Origin: Leptospira ryugenii
GTDB lineage: Bacteria; Spirochaetota; Leptospiria; Leptospirales; Leptospiraceae
DNA length: 64,000 bases
Direction: 5' to 3'
Assembly (NCBI RefSeq): GCF_003114855.1
Contig: NZ_BFBB01000008.1
Location: forward strand, 434,001 to 498,000
The stretch's first letter is position 1. Each line of letters starts with the position of its first letter. Of the stretch, positions 44,836 through 54,822 are shown piece after piece. A program made the translations under genes and the position numbers. Under the pieces are notes generated by a model, which worked only from the letters and a program-made list of their open reading frames with translations, was not told the DNA's origin and made no database searches.

Positions 44836-47385
44836 TTAAAAACTAATTTCGAAGATGCCCTTATTTTGTTTCATCTGGGCAACTTCTAAAATTTTCTCCT
44901 TTATTGAGAGTATCAATTCTGAATTTTCAATTTTCTTTCCATCATGAGTTTGAATATGAAATGAATCATACGCAAAATCTGCGCTTGTTGAGATGCGAAT
45001 AAAGATGATTTTGAGTTGGAAATCAAGTAGTGACTTTAAAATCCTATACACGAGTCCGATAGAATCTGGCACTCTTATTTCGAGTACTGAGTAGGATTGG
45101 GATAAATCATTCGATATTTTTACCAATTCTTCTACCATTCCAGCGGGAATGCGGATTGCCTTGTCCCAAATTGCTGTTTTCTGAGCAATCTCTTCTACAT
45201 CGTCTTGCCCATTTATAAACAGTAGCATTTGACTTTCAATTCTTTGCATCTGTTCAGGCGCAATCGTTCCAGATCCAAATTGGTCAGTAATCTGAGCTTG
45301 TAAGATCAAATCGGAAACGGATGTCCTATATAATCTCATTCCCACTAGATTGAGACCCAGAGAGCTGATAGCACCGCAAAGAAAAAGTAAAAATTTTGAT
45401 TCATCATGGCAGAAAATCGTAATGGTAACAAAGGCTGGCTCGGATTCAAAAAAGAAACGGAATGGTTCTTTGCTATGATTCCATTCTTTTAATTGTACAT
45501 AGTGTTGGAAGATACGTCTTGGAGTATTAAAACTAAGGTAGGTTTGCGGTTCTACATCAGTCGCATACTTAACAATAGCGCTAACAATTTTTTCCTCAAG
45601 ACCTTCTTTTTCACTTAAATAAGATTCAAGGGTTTGCTCGATACGATCAATCTCCTCGATAGGATTTTTCATCTTTAGGAAGGCAGTCATGGTGGATTGA
45701 TAGAGTAGATATAGAATTTCTTTTTTCCAATTTGTTAAAACACCTTTTCCAACAGATTTGGTGTCAATGATTGTCAGAATGTAAAGCAGACGAAGGGTAT
45801 TCACGTCTGGAAACATTTTTGCAAAATTTTGTATCAAGGCAGGATCGTGGATATCTCGCTTGGATGATAGCTCCGACATGATGATGTGTTCTGCTACCAA
45901 AAATCTGAATAGTTCAGTATCTTCTTCCGAGAGCCGGAATCTTTCTGCAATGCCCATGGCAAGTTCGGCCCCGTACTGGCTATGGTCACCTTCTTTGACT
46001 TTACCTGCATCATGTACTAGGATAGCAAGTGCTAAGATATGAATCTTTTCGCATTGATTGAAAACTTCCTGTACTTGAGGATCATCCCATTCGTTCGCGA
46101 TAAGTACATCTAATTCGCGTAATATAAGAAGTGTGTGTTCATCTACAGTGTATTCATGATGATAACTAAACAGCGGAAAATTTGTGCAGGCACCGAATTC
46201 TGGCAATAACTTGCCTAAAATATTGCACTCATGCATCAGAGTCAGAATTTTTCCTATCCGAGACTTTTTTTGTAGCAGAGTTAAAAACGAATCGATGACA
46301 GTTTTACTATTCTTAAAATCATCATCTATAAAATTGGATGCAAAACGTATATCATTCAATAAAATACGAGAGGGTTTTGCATTCGATACTTGTGCTTCCA
46401 AAAAGAAAGAGATGATATCATCATACAAAGTGTCCGGATTGGCAAATGCATTTGTCACGCCAAGTGGTGTGTTGTTACGTTTTGATTCAATATAGGTTCC
46501 TAAATAGAAGTATATTTCTTTTTGGCATCGGTAAAAAACGCTCATCAACTTTTCTATGGAATATAATTCTTTCGAGGACCCAAATCCTAAAAGTTCAGCA
46601 ACCTCCGCTTGTGAGTTTAGATCAAGCCTGTCATTTTTACGGTCACTTAATATATGAAGTGCAGACCTTACCAACAATAAAAAATCATAAGCATTTAAGA
46701 TGGGAAGCGTATCACCACGCAAGAAGAAATCAAAAACTCCATGGTCAAGTTCCAAATGATATTCGCTAGTTCTTTCGATCCAATACATGAAATGAACATC
46801 GCGCAATCCAAGAGCATCGGATTTTATATTTGGCTCAGAGAGAAGAAGAGGTGTGTATGAATCTATGATCCTATCTTCCAAATAATCCAATTTCCAACGA
46901 TTGTATTCTTCCAATCTCTTCTTCGGAATTTTTGCCAAAAAGTCTTTTTGGTATCTCAAAAACAAAGGCAAGGACCCACACAAAAAGCGTGAATCTAAAA
47001 TGGCATGGTACGACTGGATATTGTCCAAATAATCAAATGATTCCTGGATTGTTCTGCAGGTATGGCCGACTTCCTTTCCATTGTTGTAAAGGTAATTGTT
47101 AATTTCTGAAATAACTGTAGATAGGGTTTGATTGCTTAACTTTCCGTCGTGTAAATATAGGAGATCTATATCGGAATAAGGAGCGAGTTCACTTCTGCCG
47201 TAGCCGCCAATAGGAACTAAACACAAATGATCCTCTAAAGAGAGCTTTGCATGTAAGGAATCATAGAGTGAAATTAATGTCGCATCGACCAAACGACTCA
47301 ACTGACGAGTGAAAAGTCTTCCTGATTGAATTGTTTTAATTTTGGGAAAGGTTCTGGCTAGTTTTGCCTTGAGTTCTGATTTCAT
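44836..47385 (-). CDS. glnD: PII uridylyltransferase/uridylyl-removing enzyme
   Basis: An 849-residue GlnD, the nitrogen sensor that uridylylates PII proteins. The nucleotidyltransferase domain has GGYGRSELAPYSDIDLL near residue 60; the HD domain has HEYTVDEHTL near 412 and LVHDAGK near 459 (uridylyl removal); two ACT domains for glutamine lie at the C terminus (VTIFCHDESKFLL near 670 and LEIRVPDSIGLVY near 775). The order and length match the family. The ATG at 47385 has no clear ribosome-binding site. A divergent membrane-protein gene starts 22 bases away. Confidence 0.93.
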   Translation of the reverse strand: MKSELKAKLARTFPKIKTIQSGRLFTRQLSRLVDATLISLYDSLHAKLSLEDHLCLVPIGGYGRSELAPYSDIDLLYLHDGKLSNQTLSTVISEINNYLYNNGKEVGHTCRTIQESFDYLDNIQSYHAILDSRFLCGSLPLFLRYQKDFLAKIPKKRLEEYNRWKLDYLEDRIIDSYTPLLLSEPNIKSDALGLRDVHFMYWIERTSEYHLELDHGVFDFFLRGDTLPILNAYDFLLLVRSALHILSDRKNDRLDLNSQAEVAELLGFGSSKELYSIEKLMSVFYRCQKEIYFYLGTYIESKRNNTPLGVTNAFANPDTLYDDIISFFLEAQVSNAKPSRILLNDIRFASNFIDDDFKNSKTVIDSFLTLLQKKSRIGKILTLMHECNILGKLLPEFGACTNFPLFSYHHEYTVDEHTLLILRELDVLIANEWDDPQVQEVFNQCEKIHILALAILVHDAGKVKEGDHSQYGAELAMGIAERFRLSEEDTELFRFLVAEHIIMSELSSKRDIHDPALIQNFAKMFPDVNTLRLLYILTIIDTKSVGKGVLTNWKKEILYLLYQSTMTAFLKMKNPIEEIDRIEQTLESYLSEKEGLEEKIVSAIVKYATDVEPQTYLSFNTPRRIFQHYVQLKEWNHSKEPFRFFFESEPAFVTITIFCHDESKFLLFLCGAISSLGLNLVGMRLYRTSVSDLILQAQITDQFGSGTIAPEQMQRIESQMLLFINGQDDVEEIAQKTAIWDKAIRIPAGMVEELVKISNDLSQSYSVLEIRVPDSIGLVYRILKSLLDFQLKIIFIRISTSADFAYDSFHIQTHDGKKIENSELILSIKEKILEVAQMKQNKGIFEISF

Positions 47386-47407
47386 TTTAAGAAGATTGGA
47401 AAGACTT

Positions 47408-47914
47408 ATGGAATATATGAAAATGAACGCACAAGTTCAATTGAGAATATCTCTGATTTACCTCATTTGTCACCTTCTTTCTTATTTTTTCATTTCGATT
47501 CCTTACTACCATCTTTTCTTAAAAGAATTTTATATTGGAAATCCTCCGGTATTTTCCTCCTTTTTGGTGACAGAACTAGATGGAAATCTCTGGCAGGAAC
47601 GAATGCTGTATTTCTTTCCTGTGCAAATGATTTCGGCTCTCCTTGGATCACTTTTCTTAGGTATGTTATATGACTACCTGCAGAGATTGTCATACGCGAA
47701 GTTAATACTGATTATATTTTGGATGAAGGCAATTTTAGGTGGTTTGGTCGCGGTGCCTCCAAGTCCTGGAACTTTAGAAGGATTTCTCTTTTTGAGATCA
47801 GAATTCTCGGTTGGAATCCAATTGCTTGTCTTTTCAGAGATTTGCTTCCAGGCAACGGTGTGCGGAGTACTCTTTGGCTTCTTATTTAAACGCTATGTTA
47901 CAAAAATCCAATAG
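47408..47914 (+). CDS. Small membrane protein
   Basis: A 168-residue protein with about four hydrophobic segments (ISLIYLICHLLSYFFISI, VQMISALLGSLFLGMLY, LILIIFWMKAILGGLVAV, LLVFSEICFQATVCGVLFGFLF). No family is recognised. I chose the ATG at 47408, preceded by GGAAAG, over an in-frame start at 47342 that would run antisense to glnD. Its 3' end overlaps the GH172-like gene by 20 bases. Confidence 0.65.
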   Translation: MEYMKMNAQVQLRISLIYLICHLLSYFFISIPYYHLFLKEFYIGNPPVFSSFLVTELDGNLWQERMLYFFPVQMISALLGSLFLGMLYDYLQRLSYAKLILIIFWMKAILGGLVAVPPSPGTLEGFLFLRSEFSVGIQLLVFSEICFQATVCGVLFGFLFKRYVTKIQ

Positions 47915-49064
47915 TTTCCTCTTCCTATTTCTATTTTTACCTTTTGTCCTAGAGGCGCAAGTCGATCTATCGCCTCTTTGGAAAGAAAGAGCATATCGTT
48001 CGGAGCGGATATCAAGTTACGACCAAACTGGTGGTAACGATGATTTCATTGTGATTCCAAAAGAATCGAACAAGACAATTGCGGAGATTTCAGGACCAGG
48101 GATTATCAAACATATTTGGATTACCATGAATGCAAAGGATCCAATGATCCGAAGAAATGCAGTCATTCGGATGTTTTGGGATGGTAGCCAAAAACCTGCG
48201 GTTGAGGTTCCAATTGGAGATTTTTTTGGGCAAGGTTGGGGCGAAGAATATATTCTCAACTCGGCATTGTTAGTTGCTGCTCCCAAAAAAGGAAAATCTT
48301 TAAATTCCTACTTTTCTATGCCTTTTGCAAAAGGGGCAAAAATCGAAATCGTCAATGAAAGTGAAGCAGATATCCAAAATTTTTACTTCTACATCGATTA
48401 TGAAAAGTGGCCCGAGCCACCTCCGACTAAATATAGATTTTTTGCCTATTGGAATCGAAAGATCACTAAATCTGCATTAGTTTCAGGTAAAGAAAATGAA
48501 TGGGCACTTCTTGGAGAAACGGAAAAAGCTCCCTTGCAAATAACAGATCAGTACATCGTTTTGAATGCCAAAGGAAAGGGACATTTCCTTGGTTTGAATT
48601 TGTACATTGAGGCGCCGAGTCCGATTTGGTATGGAGAGGGTGATGACCAAATTTTCATCGATGGAGAAGCCTGGCCTCCACGTTTGCATGGAACCGGAAC
48701 GGAAGATCTATTCAATACGGCATGGAGTCCCAAAGAAGTTTTTATGCACCCTTACTTTGGTTACCCTAAGGTGAGTGAGGGAACTGGCTGGTTGGGAAGG
48801 ACCCATCTCTATCGGTTTTGGATTGAGTCACCGATCACCTTTGAAAAAAGCATACTGTTCGCTTTGGAACACGGACATGCGAACGCTTTGGCCTTAGATA
48901 TGGTATCGGTTGCTTATTGGTACCAAGACCCGTCGGACTTAAATTTACCGAGCCTTGCAAAAAAGGATAGAAGGCAAAACCAGCCAGAAATAAATTTTCG
49001 TCATATCCACAAGTGGCGGGATGCATACAGAAGTGAAAAAGGAAAAGACTGGGGAAATGACTGA
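47895..49064 (+). CDS. Secreted GH172-like (DUF2961) glycoside hydrolase
   Basis: A 389-residue secreted protein. After a signal peptide (FLFLFLFLPFVLEAQ) it shows the DUF2961 pattern: SYDQTGGNDDF, GPGIIKHIWIT, VEVPIGDFFG, NSYFSMPFAKGAKI, YGEGDDQIFIDGE and the diagnostic HGTGTEDLFNTAW. Members of this family include fructofuranosidase- and arabinofuranosidase-type enzymes (GH172) acting on unusual furanoside linkages; the Glu residues in GEGDD, DGE and GTED are candidates for the catalytic acids. The ATG at 47895 has weak signals and lies within the end of the membrane-protein gene, so coupling is likely. It is followed, with overlap, by a diguanylate cyclase. Confidence 0.85.
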   Translation: MLQKSNSFLFLFLFLPFVLEAQVDLSPLWKERAYRSERISSYDQTGGNDDFIVIPKESNKTIAEISGPGIIKHIWITMNAKDPMIRRNAVIRMFWDGSQKPAVEVPIGDFFGQGWGEEYILNSALLVAAPKKGKSLNSYFSMPFAKGAKIEIVNESEADIQNFYFYIDYEKWPEPPPTKYRFFAYWNRKITKSALVSGKENEWALLGETEKAPLQITDQYIVLNAKGKGHFLGLNLYIEAPSPIWYGEGDDQIFIDGEAWPPRLHGTGTEDLFNTAWSPKEVFMHPYFGYPKVSEGTGWLGRTHLYRFWIESPITFEKSILFALEHGHANALALDMVSVAYWYQDPSDLNLPSLAKKDRRQNQPEINFRHIHKWRDAYRSEKGKDWGND

Positions 49065-49989
49065 ATCACAATTACAAACGATAGCAAAGCATATCATAGA
49101 GAAGTCCTTGGATTCGATCGTTGTTTTAGATTCGGATAGCAAGATGATCTATGCAAATCCTGCCTTATTGAAACTGAGCGGGTACCAAAAACAGGAACTG
49201 ATTTCCAAGTCCTTAGATTTTCTCTTCCCGCACGAAATCAATTCCGATGAAACGAAAGCCCTTAAAGTAGAGAATTTTCTCATCGGTGAGAACTCGAATT
49301 ACATTTCTGGCAACCACAAAGAGTTTGATTTGTATACCAAGAAAGGGGACCTGATTCCCATTGAACTTCGTATCTTTGAAATCAACGAGGATGAAAACAA
49401 CCGAAAGCAATATTCTGTAAGGATCACCGATATCCGAGAAAAGAAAAAATTAGAAGAGCAAAAGACACTTCTCATCAATAGCTTAAAACGATTGGCTTAC
49501 ATGGATGAGTTGACTCTACTCCCCAACCGTCGCTCTTTCTATGATTCTTTGCAAAAGACCATCGCCATTGTAAAAAGAAGAAATCGAGATGCCATCCTAG
49601 CCGTTCTTGATATCGATCATTTCAAAGGAATCAACGACACCTATGGACATGACATTGGTGATGTTGTCCTCAAAAAGATTGCCAACATTTTCATGGACTG
49701 CCTCCGAGAGGAAGATACCGTCGGCCGCGTTGGCGGAGAAGAATTTGGATGCATTTTACCCGATACCAGTCAGGAAGGAGCCGTCATTGTTTTGGAACGG
49801 ATCCGAGAATCGGTTCGGAACCACCGCTTCTTTATTTTCGATAACTTTTACCTAAATGTCACCGTGAGCATAGGCTATACCCGTGTCCACCCTACCCATA
49901 AGCCCGAGGAAGTGATCAAATTTGCCGATATCGCACTCTACCAGGCAAAAAACTCAGGAAGAGACAAAATCCAATCCTATCCTGTGTAA
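49057..49989 (+). CDS. PAS-GGDEF diguanylate cyclase
   Basis: A 310-residue cytosolic protein. A PAS domain (about 10-125, starting IIEKSLDSIVVLD) precedes a GGDEF domain with RVGGEEFGCI near residue 230. The active-site motif GGEEF is intact and an RxxD inhibitory site (REED) lies five residues before it, so product feedback is likely. It makes c-di-GMP in response to a ligand or redox signal sensed by PAS. I chose ATG 49057, which overlaps the GH172-like stop by eight bases; an ATG at 49021 is also possible. It ends about 80 bases before the hrcA promoter. Confidence 0.9.
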   Translation: MTESQLQTIAKHIIEKSLDSIVVLDSDSKMIYANPALLKLSGYQKQELISKSLDFLFPHEINSDETKALKVENFLIGENSNYISGNHKEFDLYTKKGDLIPIELRIFEINEDENNRKQYSVRITDIREKKKLEEQKTLLINSLKRLAYMDELTLLPNRRSFYDSLQKTIAIVKRRNRDAILAVLDIDHFKGINDTYGHDIGDVVLKKIANIFMDCLREEDTVGRVGGEEFGCILPDTSQEGAVIVLERIRESVRNHRFFIFDNFYLNVTVSIGYTRVHPTHKPEEVIKFADIALYQAKNSGRDKIQSYPV

Positions 49990-50026
49990 ACCAACCTGAT
50001 CTTTGGCACTCTTTTCCTGTAATTGC

Positions 50027-50055
50027 TTGACCAAAAATCGCCATTCTCGTAAACT
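50027..50055 (+). promoter_or_regulatory. Sigma-70-type promoter of the hrcA operon
   Basis: TTGACC (50027-50032) and TAAACT (50050-50055) with a 17-base spacer match the bacterial -35/-10 consensus (5/6 and 4/6). The predicted transcription start, near 50062, lies just upstream of the CIRCE element, a placement typical of HrcA-repressed promoters. Confidence 0.65.
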
Positions 50056-50066
50056 TTAAGGTAAGA

Positions 50067-50093
50067 TTAGCACTCTAATCATCAGAGTGCTAA
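50067..50093 (+). promoter_or_regulatory. CIRCE operator (HrcA binding site)
   Basis: TTAGCACTC, a nine-base spacer and GAGTGCTAA form the perfect canonical CIRCE inverted repeat. It lies between the predicted promoter and the hrcA start at 50105. HrcA, encoded next, should bind here and repress the operon at normal temperature. Confidence 0.97.
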
Positions 50094-50104
50094 GAATACG
50101 AAGT

Positions 50105-51136
50105 ATGAATCTTTCACCTAGACACCGGGTCATTTTGAAAGCCTTGATCGATGAGTTTGTTGCTGACAACAAGCCTGTTGGCTCAAAGACACTTTCGGAA
50201 AAGTATGAGATCGGCCTTTCGCCTGCAACGATTCGGAGTTGTTTAGCGGAACTAGAGGAATTTGGATTCATCGCTTCTCGCCACACATCCGGTGGTCGGG
50301 TTCCTACGGAACGAGGGTATCGGTTTTATGTGGATAGTTTGGTCACCTTGTTTGACCTAACGATGAAAGAGAAGCAGAGAATCCAAGAAGAGTATCTGAA
50401 GATGCAGTTCAGGCTCGACCAAGTTTTGATCGCTACTTCACGAGTTTTAGCTTCTCTTTCTCAGTCGGCAAGTGTCGTTCTGGGACCGGAAGGGAGTTTA
50501 GATACTTTAAAACACTTGGAATTGATCCATGTAAATGGTGGCGAAGTGCTAATGATTTTAGTGATGAGATCCGGAACGGTCTTACACCGAAATATATTCT
50601 TTGATTACCATATTTCACAGGAATCTCTTTATCAGTTATCTCGTTATTTAAATGAGAATGTAAAGGGCTTTGATATCCAAGAAATACAAAGCAATCTGAT
50701 TCCACAATTGATGTTGAAGAAAGATGGTCCAGAAGGATTCGGAAGCTTAGCGCCTTCAATCGCAAGAGCTATGGTATCCGAAAATTTCGGATCGGACAAT
50801 TTGTACATTGATGGACTTAAAAATTTATATGATAACTTCCGAGACGAAGATGAACGTCTAGAAAGTATTCTGCATTTATTCGATGAAAAAGATTTTCTTC
50901 GAAATTTTTTCTCCGAATACGTTCCGAACGATGGAGTTTATACCATCATAGGAAAAGATGGTGATGAGAAGTTAGGTGGTGTTACGATCATAGCCACTAA
51001 CTATAGAATGGGAGAAAAGAGAATTGGTTCCATGGGTATCATTGGACCACAGAGAATGAACTACAATAAAGCATTACCTTTATTGGAATTCACTTCTAAA
51101 TTAGTATCAGAAATGATCACAAAGTTGAGTAGGTAA
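50105..51136 (+). CDS. hrcA: Heat-inducible transcription repressor HrcA
   Basis: A 343-residue repressor of class I heat-shock genes. The N-terminal winged helix (LSPRHRVILKALIDEFV, PVGSKTLSEKY, SPATIRSCLAELEEFGFI, TSGGRVPTERGYRFYVD) is typical, with a GAF-like core and a C-terminal PNDGVYTIIG and GSMGIIGPQRMNY block. The ATG at 50105 is chosen because it follows the CIRCE; an upstream in-frame GTG lies inside CIRCE. It should regulate its own operon, with folding assisted by GroEL. Confidence 0.97.
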   Translation: MNLSPRHRVILKALIDEFVADNKPVGSKTLSEKYEIGLSPATIRSCLAELEEFGFIASRHTSGGRVPTERGYRFYVDSLVTLFDLTMKEKQRIQEEYLKMQFRLDQVLIATSRVLASLSQSASVVLGPEGSLDTLKHLELIHVNGGEVLMILVMRSGTVLHRNIFFDYHISQESLYQLSRYLNENVKGFDIQEIQSNLIPQLMLKKDGPEGFGSLAPSIARAMVSENFGSDNLYIDGLKNLYDNFRDEDERLESILHLFDEKDFLRNFFSEYVPNDGVYTIIGKDGDEKLGGVTIIATNYRMGEKRIGSMGIIGPQRMNYNKALPLLEFTSKLVSEMITKLSR

Positions 51137-51145
51137 GGAGGAGCG

Positions 51146-51724
51146 ATGTCAGAAACAAATGAGACAATAGAAACTAAAGTGGAGGGTTCTGCTCCTGTGG
51201 AAGAAACAGAAGTTCTTTCCGATGAAGCAATGAAGACCGCCATGGATGGTGTTGAGCAAGAACTAGACAAAGCAAAAAAAGAAATCGATACTCTTAAGGA
51301 TTCTTGGTTAAGAGAGAGAGCTGAATTTCAAAATTACAAAAGAAGAACAGCGAATGATCTATTGAATGCAAGAAAAGAATCTATAAAAAGATTTGCAGAG
51401 GGATTTCTGGGTGCTTTGGACAATTTGGAACGAGTAACGTCCGTTACAAATGCTTCAGACGAAGTGAAAGCATTTATTGATGGAATTTCAATGATCCAAA
51501 AAGAATTTCTGGGTGTCTTGGAAAAAGAAGGTATCAAAAGGTTAGATCCCACTGGGATTGCCTTTGATCCTATGTTTATGGAAGCTATTGTATCGGAAGA
51601 AAGCCCGGATTTCCAAGAGGAAACGGTGGTAGAAACCTACCAAAAGGGTTATTACTTTGAAGATGGAGATTCAAAGCAACCGATTCGCCCAGCAAGAGTA
51701 AAAGTGGGTAAACCCCAAAGTTAA
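51146..51724 (+). CDS. grpE: Nucleotide exchange factor GrpE
   Basis: A 192-residue GrpE, which releases ADP from DnaK. An acidic leader is followed by the long coiled coil (about 35-85, LRERAEFQNYKRRT) and the beta domain (GIAFDPMFMEAI, VVETYQKGYYFEDG, RPARVKVGK). AGGAGG lies four bases before the ATG. It sits ten bases after hrcA in the operon. Confidence 0.97.
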   Translation: MSETNETIETKVEGSAPVEETEVLSDEAMKTAMDGVEQELDKAKKEIDTLKDSWLRERAEFQNYKRRTANDLLNARKESIKRFAEGFLGALDNLERVTSVTNASDEVKAFIDGISMIQKEFLGVLEKEGIKRLDPTGIAFDPMFMEAIVSEESPDFQEETVVETYQKGYYFEDGDSKQPIRPARVKVGKPQS

Positions 51725-51746
51725 TATTTATTGAAGGAGATAGTAT

Positions 51747-53669
51747 ATGTCTAAGGAAAAAATTATAGGTATCGATTTAGGAACAACTAATTCGTGTGTT
51801 GCTGTAATGGAGGGTGGAGATCCCGTTGTCATTCAGAACTCTGAAGGCGCTCGGACAACTCCTTCAATTGTTGCTTACACGACGAAGGGTGAGACCATTG
51901 TGGGTCAGTTTGCAAAAAACCAAGCGATAACGAATGCTGTGAATACAATTCGTTCTGCAAAAAGATTCATCGGTAGACGATTCAATGAGTCTCAAGATGA
52001 AGCGAAGATGGTTTCCTACAAAGTCATTCGCGCCGGAAACGATGGTGTAAAATTTGAAACTGTATCTGGTGAGTTCACTCCACAAGAAATCTCTGCTAGA
52101 GTTTTGATGAAAATGAAAAAAACTGCAGAAGACTTCTTGGGCCATGAAGTAAAGAAGGCCGTAGTCACTGTTCCTGCATATTTCAACGATGAACAAAGAC
52201 AGGCTACAAAGGACGCAGGTCGAATTGCGGGTTTGGAAGTAGAACGGATTATTAACGAGCCAACGGCTGCGGCACTAGCATACGGCTTCGACAAAAAGAA
52301 GTCAAATGCAAAGATTGCGGTTTATGATTTAGGTGGTGGAACTTTTGACGTATCCATACTTGAATTAGGCGACGGAGTATTTGAAGTAAAATCAACAAAC
52401 GGAGACACCCACTTAGGTGGAGATGACTTTGACAATGTTGTGATGCAGTGGATGATCGATGAGTTTAAAAAACAAACAGGCATCGATATCTCCCAGGACA
52501 AAAACACCGTACAAAGATTGAAGGAAGCGGCTGAAAAAGCAAAAATCGAATTGTCTGGAACAACAACCACTCAAATCAATCTTCCCTTTATCACTGCGGA
52601 TGCTTCAGGTCCAAAACATTTGGATATGACTTTAACTCGCGCAAAATTTGATGATATCACAAAGTCTCTAGTTGAGAGGACACGTATCCCATGTGTAAAT
52701 GCTCTTCGGGATGCTGGGCTATCAGCAAGTGAAATTGATGAAGTCATCTTAGTTGGTGGATCAACACGGATTCCAGCTGTTCAATCTCTCGTAAAAGAGA
52801 TCTTTGGAAAAGAACCAAACAAATCTGTAAACCCAGATGAGGTTGTTGCCGTCGGTGCTGCTATCCAAGGTGGAGTATTGGCAGGAGATGTAACAGATGT
52901 ATTGTTACTTGATGTTACGCCTTTATCGCTCGGTATTGAGACTTTGGGTGGAGTGATGACAAAACTCATAGAGAGAAATACAACAATTCCAACAAGGAAA
53001 TCCCAAGTATTCTCTACAGCTGCGGACAACCAAACAACAGTCTCCGTTCATGTCTTGCAAGGTGAACGTGAAATGGCAAGCCATAACAGAACATTGGGTA
53101 GATTTGATTTAGTTGGTATCCCTAGTGCACCACGTGGAGTTCCACAAATCGAAGTTACATTTGATATAGATGCAAATGGTATTGTCCATGTTTCTGCAAA
53201 GGATTTAGGAACAGGCAAAGAACAAAAGATTCGCATAGAATCTTCTTCCGGTCTTACAGAAGAAGAAATCAAAAAAATGGTAAAAGATGCGGAGGCACAT
53301 GCTGAAGAAGATCGCAAAGCACGAGAATTTGCGGATACTCAGAATGAGTTGGAGTCGATTTGCTATAGTTTGGAAAAAACGGCAGCTGAGGCTGGAGACA
53401 AACTCGATGCTTCTGAAAAACAACGTGTGACTGATGAGGTAAAACGTGGAAGGGAAGCAATCGAGTCCAAGGATCTTGAGCGAATGAAATCCGCGAAAGA
53501 TTCTATCCAACAAGTAGCAACGCAAATTGCCCAAAAGATTTACGCAAGCGCAGGTCCGCAAGCTGAGACAAGCGCTGGAGGTAACAATGGGGCTGGGCCT
53601 GAGTCCAATGGATCTGGCGAGAAGGTAGTCGATGCTGACTATACCGTCGTTGACGAAGATAAAAAGTAG
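51747..53669 (+). CDS. dnaK: Chaperone DnaK (Hsp70)
   Basis: A 640-residue Hsp70. The ATPase domain starts with [15 protein letters not shown] and contains the phosphate loops ([11 protein letters not shown]) and [12 protein letters not shown]; the substrate domain begins at about residue 395 ([16 protein letters not shown]) and the helical lid ends in a Gly/Ser/Asn-rich segment and an acidic tail ([13 protein letters not shown]). AAGGAG precedes the ATG. It is the third gene of the operon. Confidence 0.99.
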   Translation: MSKEKIIGIDLGTTNSCVAVMEGGDPVVIQNSEGARTTPSIVAYTTKGETIVGQFAKNQAITNAVNTIRSAKRFIGRRFNESQDEAKMVSYKVIRAGNDGVKFETVSGEFTPQEISARVLMKMKKTAEDFLGHEVKKAVVTVPAYFNDEQRQATKDAGRIAGLEVERIINEPTAAALAYGFDKKKSNAKIAVYDLGGGTFDVSILELGDGVFEVKSTNGDTHLGGDDFDNVVMQWMIDEFKKQTGIDISQDKNTVQRLKEAAEKAKIELSGTTTTQINLPFITADASGPKHLDMTLTRAKFDDITKSLVERTRIPCVNALRDAGLSASEIDEVILVGGSTRIPAVQSLVKEIFGKEPNKSVNPDEVVAVGAAIQGGVLAGDVTDVLLLDVTPLSLGIETLGGVMTKLIERNTTIPTRKSQVFSTAADNQTTVSVHVLQGEREMASHNRTLGRFDLVGIPSAPRGVPQIEVTFDIDANGIVHVSAKDLGTGKEQKIRIESSSGLTEEEIKKMVKDAEAHAEEDRKAREFADTQNELESICYSLEKTAAEAGDKLDASEKQRVTDEVKRGREAIESKDLERMKSAKDSIQQVATQIAQKIYASAGPQAETSAGGNNGAGPESNGSGEKVVDADYTVVDEDKK

Positions 53670-53681
53670 AAGATAAGAAGT

Positions 53682-54797
53682 ATGAGCGACCGCGGTTATT
53701 ACGAAATATTAGGCGTCTCCAAAGGCGCCTCGGATGATGAAATCAAGGCTGCCTATCGCAAACTTGCGATCAAATTCCACCCTGACAAAAATAAGGGTGA
53801 TAAGGAAGCCGAAGAAAAATTCAAAGAGGCAACGGAAGCCTACGAAGTGTTACGTGATCCGCAAAAACGTGCCGCTTATGACCAATTTGGAAAGGCAGGT
53901 GTAGGTGCTGGAGGCGCAGGCTATGGCCAAGGTGCTTACACCGATTTTTCAGATATCTTTGGTGATTTTGGCGATATCTTCAGCGAATTCTTTGGCGGTG
54001 GTGGGGCACGTGGCGGAGCTAGAAGAGGTGGACCTCAAAGAGGTTCGGACCTTCGTTACAATCTGGAGATTAGTTTAGAGGATGCGGCCCTAGGAAAAGA
54101 GTATAAAATTGAAATTCCGAGAGCAGAAACCTGTACAGATTGTAACGGATCAGGAGCAGCCAAAGGATCTTCACCGACTGTCTGCCCAGATTGCTCTGGC
54201 AGTGGGCAAGTAAGACGGACACAAGGTTTTTTTAGTGTGACTACAACCTGTCCACGGTGCAAAGGCAAAGGAAAAATTATAACCAATCCTTGTAAAACCT
54301 GCAAAGGAGAAGGTCTAGTTGAAAAACGTAGAACCATCCATATCAAGATTCCACCTGGTGTTGAATCCGGCAGTCGATTGAAAGTTTCGGGTGAAGGGGA
54401 AGCTGGACCAAGTGGTGGCCCACATGGTGACTTGTATGTGGTAACCCATATCAAAAAACACCCGGTATTTGAAAGACAAGGCAACGATTTGATCGTACAA
54501 AAATCCATTTCACTTTCTCTGGCTTGCTTAGGTGGAGAAATTGAGGTACCTTCTATTGAAGGTAAACAGATCCAAGTTAAAATTCCGGAAGGAACAGAAA
54601 GTGGCCAAGTATTCAGATTGAAGGGACATGGCATACCTTACCTGGGTTCGTATGGAAAGGGTGACCAACATGTTGTGATCCGAGTCGAAATTCCTAAAAA
54701 ATTGACAAAACGACAAAAAGAACTCCTGGAAGAATTTGCCAAAGAATCAGGAGAAAAGGTAGGAGCTGGCGGAAAATCGAAGTTGTTTTTCCGCTAA
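53682..54797 (+). CDS. dnaJ: Co-chaperone DnaJ
   Basis: A 371-residue type I DnaJ. The J domain has YYEILGV and the HPD motif near residue 33; a Gly/Phe-rich region (about 75-115) is followed by four CxxCxGxG zinc repeats ([32 protein letters not shown]) and the substrate-binding C-terminal domain. It stimulates DnaK ATPase activity. It lies 12 bases after dnaK. No terminator is obvious before the next gene. Confidence 0.98.
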   Translation: MSDRGYYEILGVSKGASDDEIKAAYRKLAIKFHPDKNKGDKEAEEKFKEATEAYEVLRDPQKRAAYDQFGKAGVGAGGAGYGQGAYTDFSDIFGDFGDIFSEFFGGGGARGGARRGGPQRGSDLRYNLEISLEDAALGKEYKIEIPRAETCTDCNGSGAAKGSSPTVCPDCSGSGQVRRTQGFFSVTTTCPRCKGKGKIITNPCKTCKGEGLVEKRRTIHIKIPPGVESGSRLKVSGEGEAGPSGGPHGDLYVVTHIKKHPVFERQGNDLIVQKSISLSLACLGGEIEVPSIEGKQIQVKIPEGTESGQVFRLKGHGIPYLGSYGKGDQHVVIRVEIPKKLTKRQKELLEEFAKESGEKVGAGGKSKLFFR

Positions 54798-54822
54798 GTG
54801 CATTTTCTCATGATTTCTATCT

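Noticed and set aside
54056..54634. 192-codon minus-strand frame inside dnaJ
   Set aside because: Antisense to the zinc and substrate domains of DnaJ; Pro/Ser/Leu-rich shadow translation.
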